A DNA stretch of 7,164 bases, taken from Betaproteobacteria bacterium HGW-Betaproteobacteria-20. Its GTDB lineage: Bacteria > Pseudomonadota > Gammaproteobacteria > Burkholderiales > Methylophilaceae. The stretch's first letter is position 1, and every line of letters starts with the position of its first letter. The notes under the pieces were generated by a model that worked only from the letters and a program-made list of their open reading frames with translations, had not been told where the DNA came from and made no database searches. Made by a program: the position numbers and the translations under genes. This document shows positions 6,153-7,164 of the stretch, one piece after another. The stretch is from positions 1 to 7,164 of the forward strand of contig PHCL01000067.1 of the NCBI GenBank assembly GCA_002842195.1. Reading direction: 5' to 3'.

Positions 6153-6363
6153 TCAGGCATACCCGATAGTTAATTGATTTTGTATTTTGTTGTAGTTAGA
6201 AAAAAGATTAAATGATTAAAATAGGAAGTTGCCTCAAACTTGGATTTCTAGAAAGCGGGCTTTTACAAAGAGTTAATTCGAGCAATTGCGGTAGTTCAAT
6301 CTTCAGTGTGAAATGATAGTGTTAACATTTATCCAGTACAGTCTTTGATGGGGCATGATATAA
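6153..6363. other. 211-bp intergenic spacer between dapC and the dioxygenase
   Basis: No coding frame, RNA gene or convincing intrinsic terminator is seen. The spacer is AT-rich and contains a perfect 10-bp palindrome TTTCTAGAAA at 6245-6254. A poor promoter reading is TTGCGG at 6286-6291 with TGAAAT at 6309-6314, 17 bp apart. The length suggests that the dioxygenase gene is transcribed separately from dapC. Confidence 0.55.
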
Positions 6364-7164
6364 ATGGCGGTTATTGACATAGAAAAACTTAAAGCATCCT
6401 TTAATGACGATGGTTATATTGTCGTTAAGAACCTCTTTTCTGAAGCAGAAATGCTTTCCCTGCTAAAGGAAATTGAAGTTGCAGAATGTGTCGAAACTAT
6501 TAGCAGTCCAGCCAAAACGCTGTCAAAAGGTACGATGATTTTTCGTAGTAACCTTTTTTACAATAGCAAGAAAATTCAAGATTTCATTTCACAGCAAAAA
6601 ATTATTGATTTACTCAAGAATTTTGCTGGTAATAATATATGGGCTAGATGGGACCAGGCTGTTGGAAAAGGACCCAACTCTGCCACATTCCCCTGGCATC
6701 AGGATAACGGCTACAGTCGACTTCCACATCAATACTTCCAGCTCTGGATTGCCGTCACTAAATCTACAGCTGAAAATGGAACCCTCCTAATTTCTCCAGG
6801 TAGTCACACACTTGGGCATTTACCCCACAAGCTGGATGGCACGCATTTGCATTATGACGGTGAAGTGGCAAACCCAATAATGATTGAGGCAGAGCAAGGG
6901 GATGCTATTATTTTTTCGTCATTTACTCTGCACGCCACTATGCCAAATATAACAAGAAATGACACACGCTGGGCTTATGTTATTGAGTACATTTCACTTG
7001 ACCACTATGACCCAACCGTTCCCTGCCCTTACTTTGTTGTTGCTCGCAATGGGAAAAGTACGCAAGAATTCATTAAAAAACACCCTAATTTGAAATTAAG
7101 GGACAAGGTCAAGCATAAACTCCAGTCTGCTAAGAAAAAATTAAAGAATTTGTTAAAGCCGTCC
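6364..7164 (+). CDS. PhyH-family Fe(II)/2-oxoglutarate dioxygenase, open at the window edge
   Basis: Role: a phytanoyl-CoA dioxygenase (PhyH) superfamily hydroxylase, using O2 and 2-oxoglutarate to oxidise an unknown small molecule or lipid in the cytoplasm. Seen: 267 codons from ATG 6364 with no stop before the edge. The start of the fold is FNDDGYIVVKNLFSEAEM (13-30). The iron ligands are His112 and Asp114 in WHQDNGY (111-117) and His190 in FTLHATMPN (187-195). Arg202 in the TRWAY motif is placed to bind 2-oxoglutarate. AENGTLLISPGSH (136-148) is the conserved loop between strands. Residues 238-267 are rich in lysine (11 Lys, 1 Arg, 1 Asp), probably close to the natural C-terminus. Start: a TAA lies directly upstream in frame, so no longer version exists; GGGG at 6350-6353 is a weak ribosome-binding site 10 nt away. 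The dioxygenase call is firm and the substrate is open; it does not carry enough to be called ectoine hydroxylase. Confidence 0.87.
   Translation, partial: MAVIDIEKLKASFNDDGYIVVKNLFSEAEMLSLLKEIEVAECVETISSPAKTLSKGTMIFRSNLFYNSKKIQDFISQQKIIDLLKNFAGNNIWARWDQAVGKGPNSATFPWHQDNGYSRLPHQYFQLWIAVTKSTAENGTLLISPGSHTLGHLPHKLDGTHLHYDGEVANPIMIEAEQGDAIIFSSFTLHATMPNITRNDTRWAYVIEYISLDHYDPTVPCPYFVVARNGKSTQEFIKKHPNLKLRDKVKHKLQSAKKKLKNLLKPS

Noticed and set aside
6245..6254. 10-bp palindrome TTTCTAGAAA
   Set aside because: It is perfect but short and in AT-rich DNA, without a second copy or promoter context.
6605..6790. Plus-strand open frame within the dioxygenase
   Set aside because: It is out of frame with the PhyH protein, whose iron-binding HxD motif is encoded in the same stretch.

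Overview
This window looks like chromosomal DNA of an AT-leaning Gram-negative bacterium. I infer a betaproteobacterium, possibly a methylotroph of the Methylophilaceae type. The basis is the DapC, which reads like the betaproteobacterial form, together with a type IV pilus ATPase of the PilU class and a TPR/SPINDLY-type glycosyltransferase. The taxon is inferred from protein flavour only, since no rRNA or tRNA is present.

Layout from left to right. Positions 1-262 (minus) hold the 5' part of a secreted PepSY-domain protein that runs off the left edge. Positions 263-659 are a 397-bp divergent, non-coding spacer with a perfect 9-bp inverted repeat. Positions 660-2777 (plus) encode a 705-residue protein of TPR repeats plus an O-GlcNAc-transferase-like (GT41/SPINDLY) domain. 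Positions 2914-4011 (plus) encode PilU. Positions 4029-4910 (minus) encode a ten-helix EamA/DMT transporter that converges on pilU with 17 bp between stop codons. Positions 4956-6152 (plus) encode DapC, divergent from the transporter. Positions 6364-7164 (plus) hold a PhyH-family Fe(II)/2-oxoglutarate dioxygenase that is still open at the right edge.

The genes do not form one operon. DapC belongs to lysine and meso-diaminopimelate synthesis, and PilU to type IV pilus retraction. The GT41 protein probably glycosylates proteins, and it is only a speculation that pilus proteins could be among its targets. The transporter and the dioxygenase have unknown substrates.

I see no mobile element, CRISPR array or clearly new system. 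The points most worth checking are the 45-bp dapC/transporter divergent region, two in-frame 15-bp duplications inside genes, the palindrome upstream of the PepSY gene, and the lysine-rich tail of the dioxygenase. In the divergent region a 16-bp tandem duplication copies the transporter's start region, and a perfect TATAAT sits so close to the dapC ATG that a leaderless mRNA is plausible.
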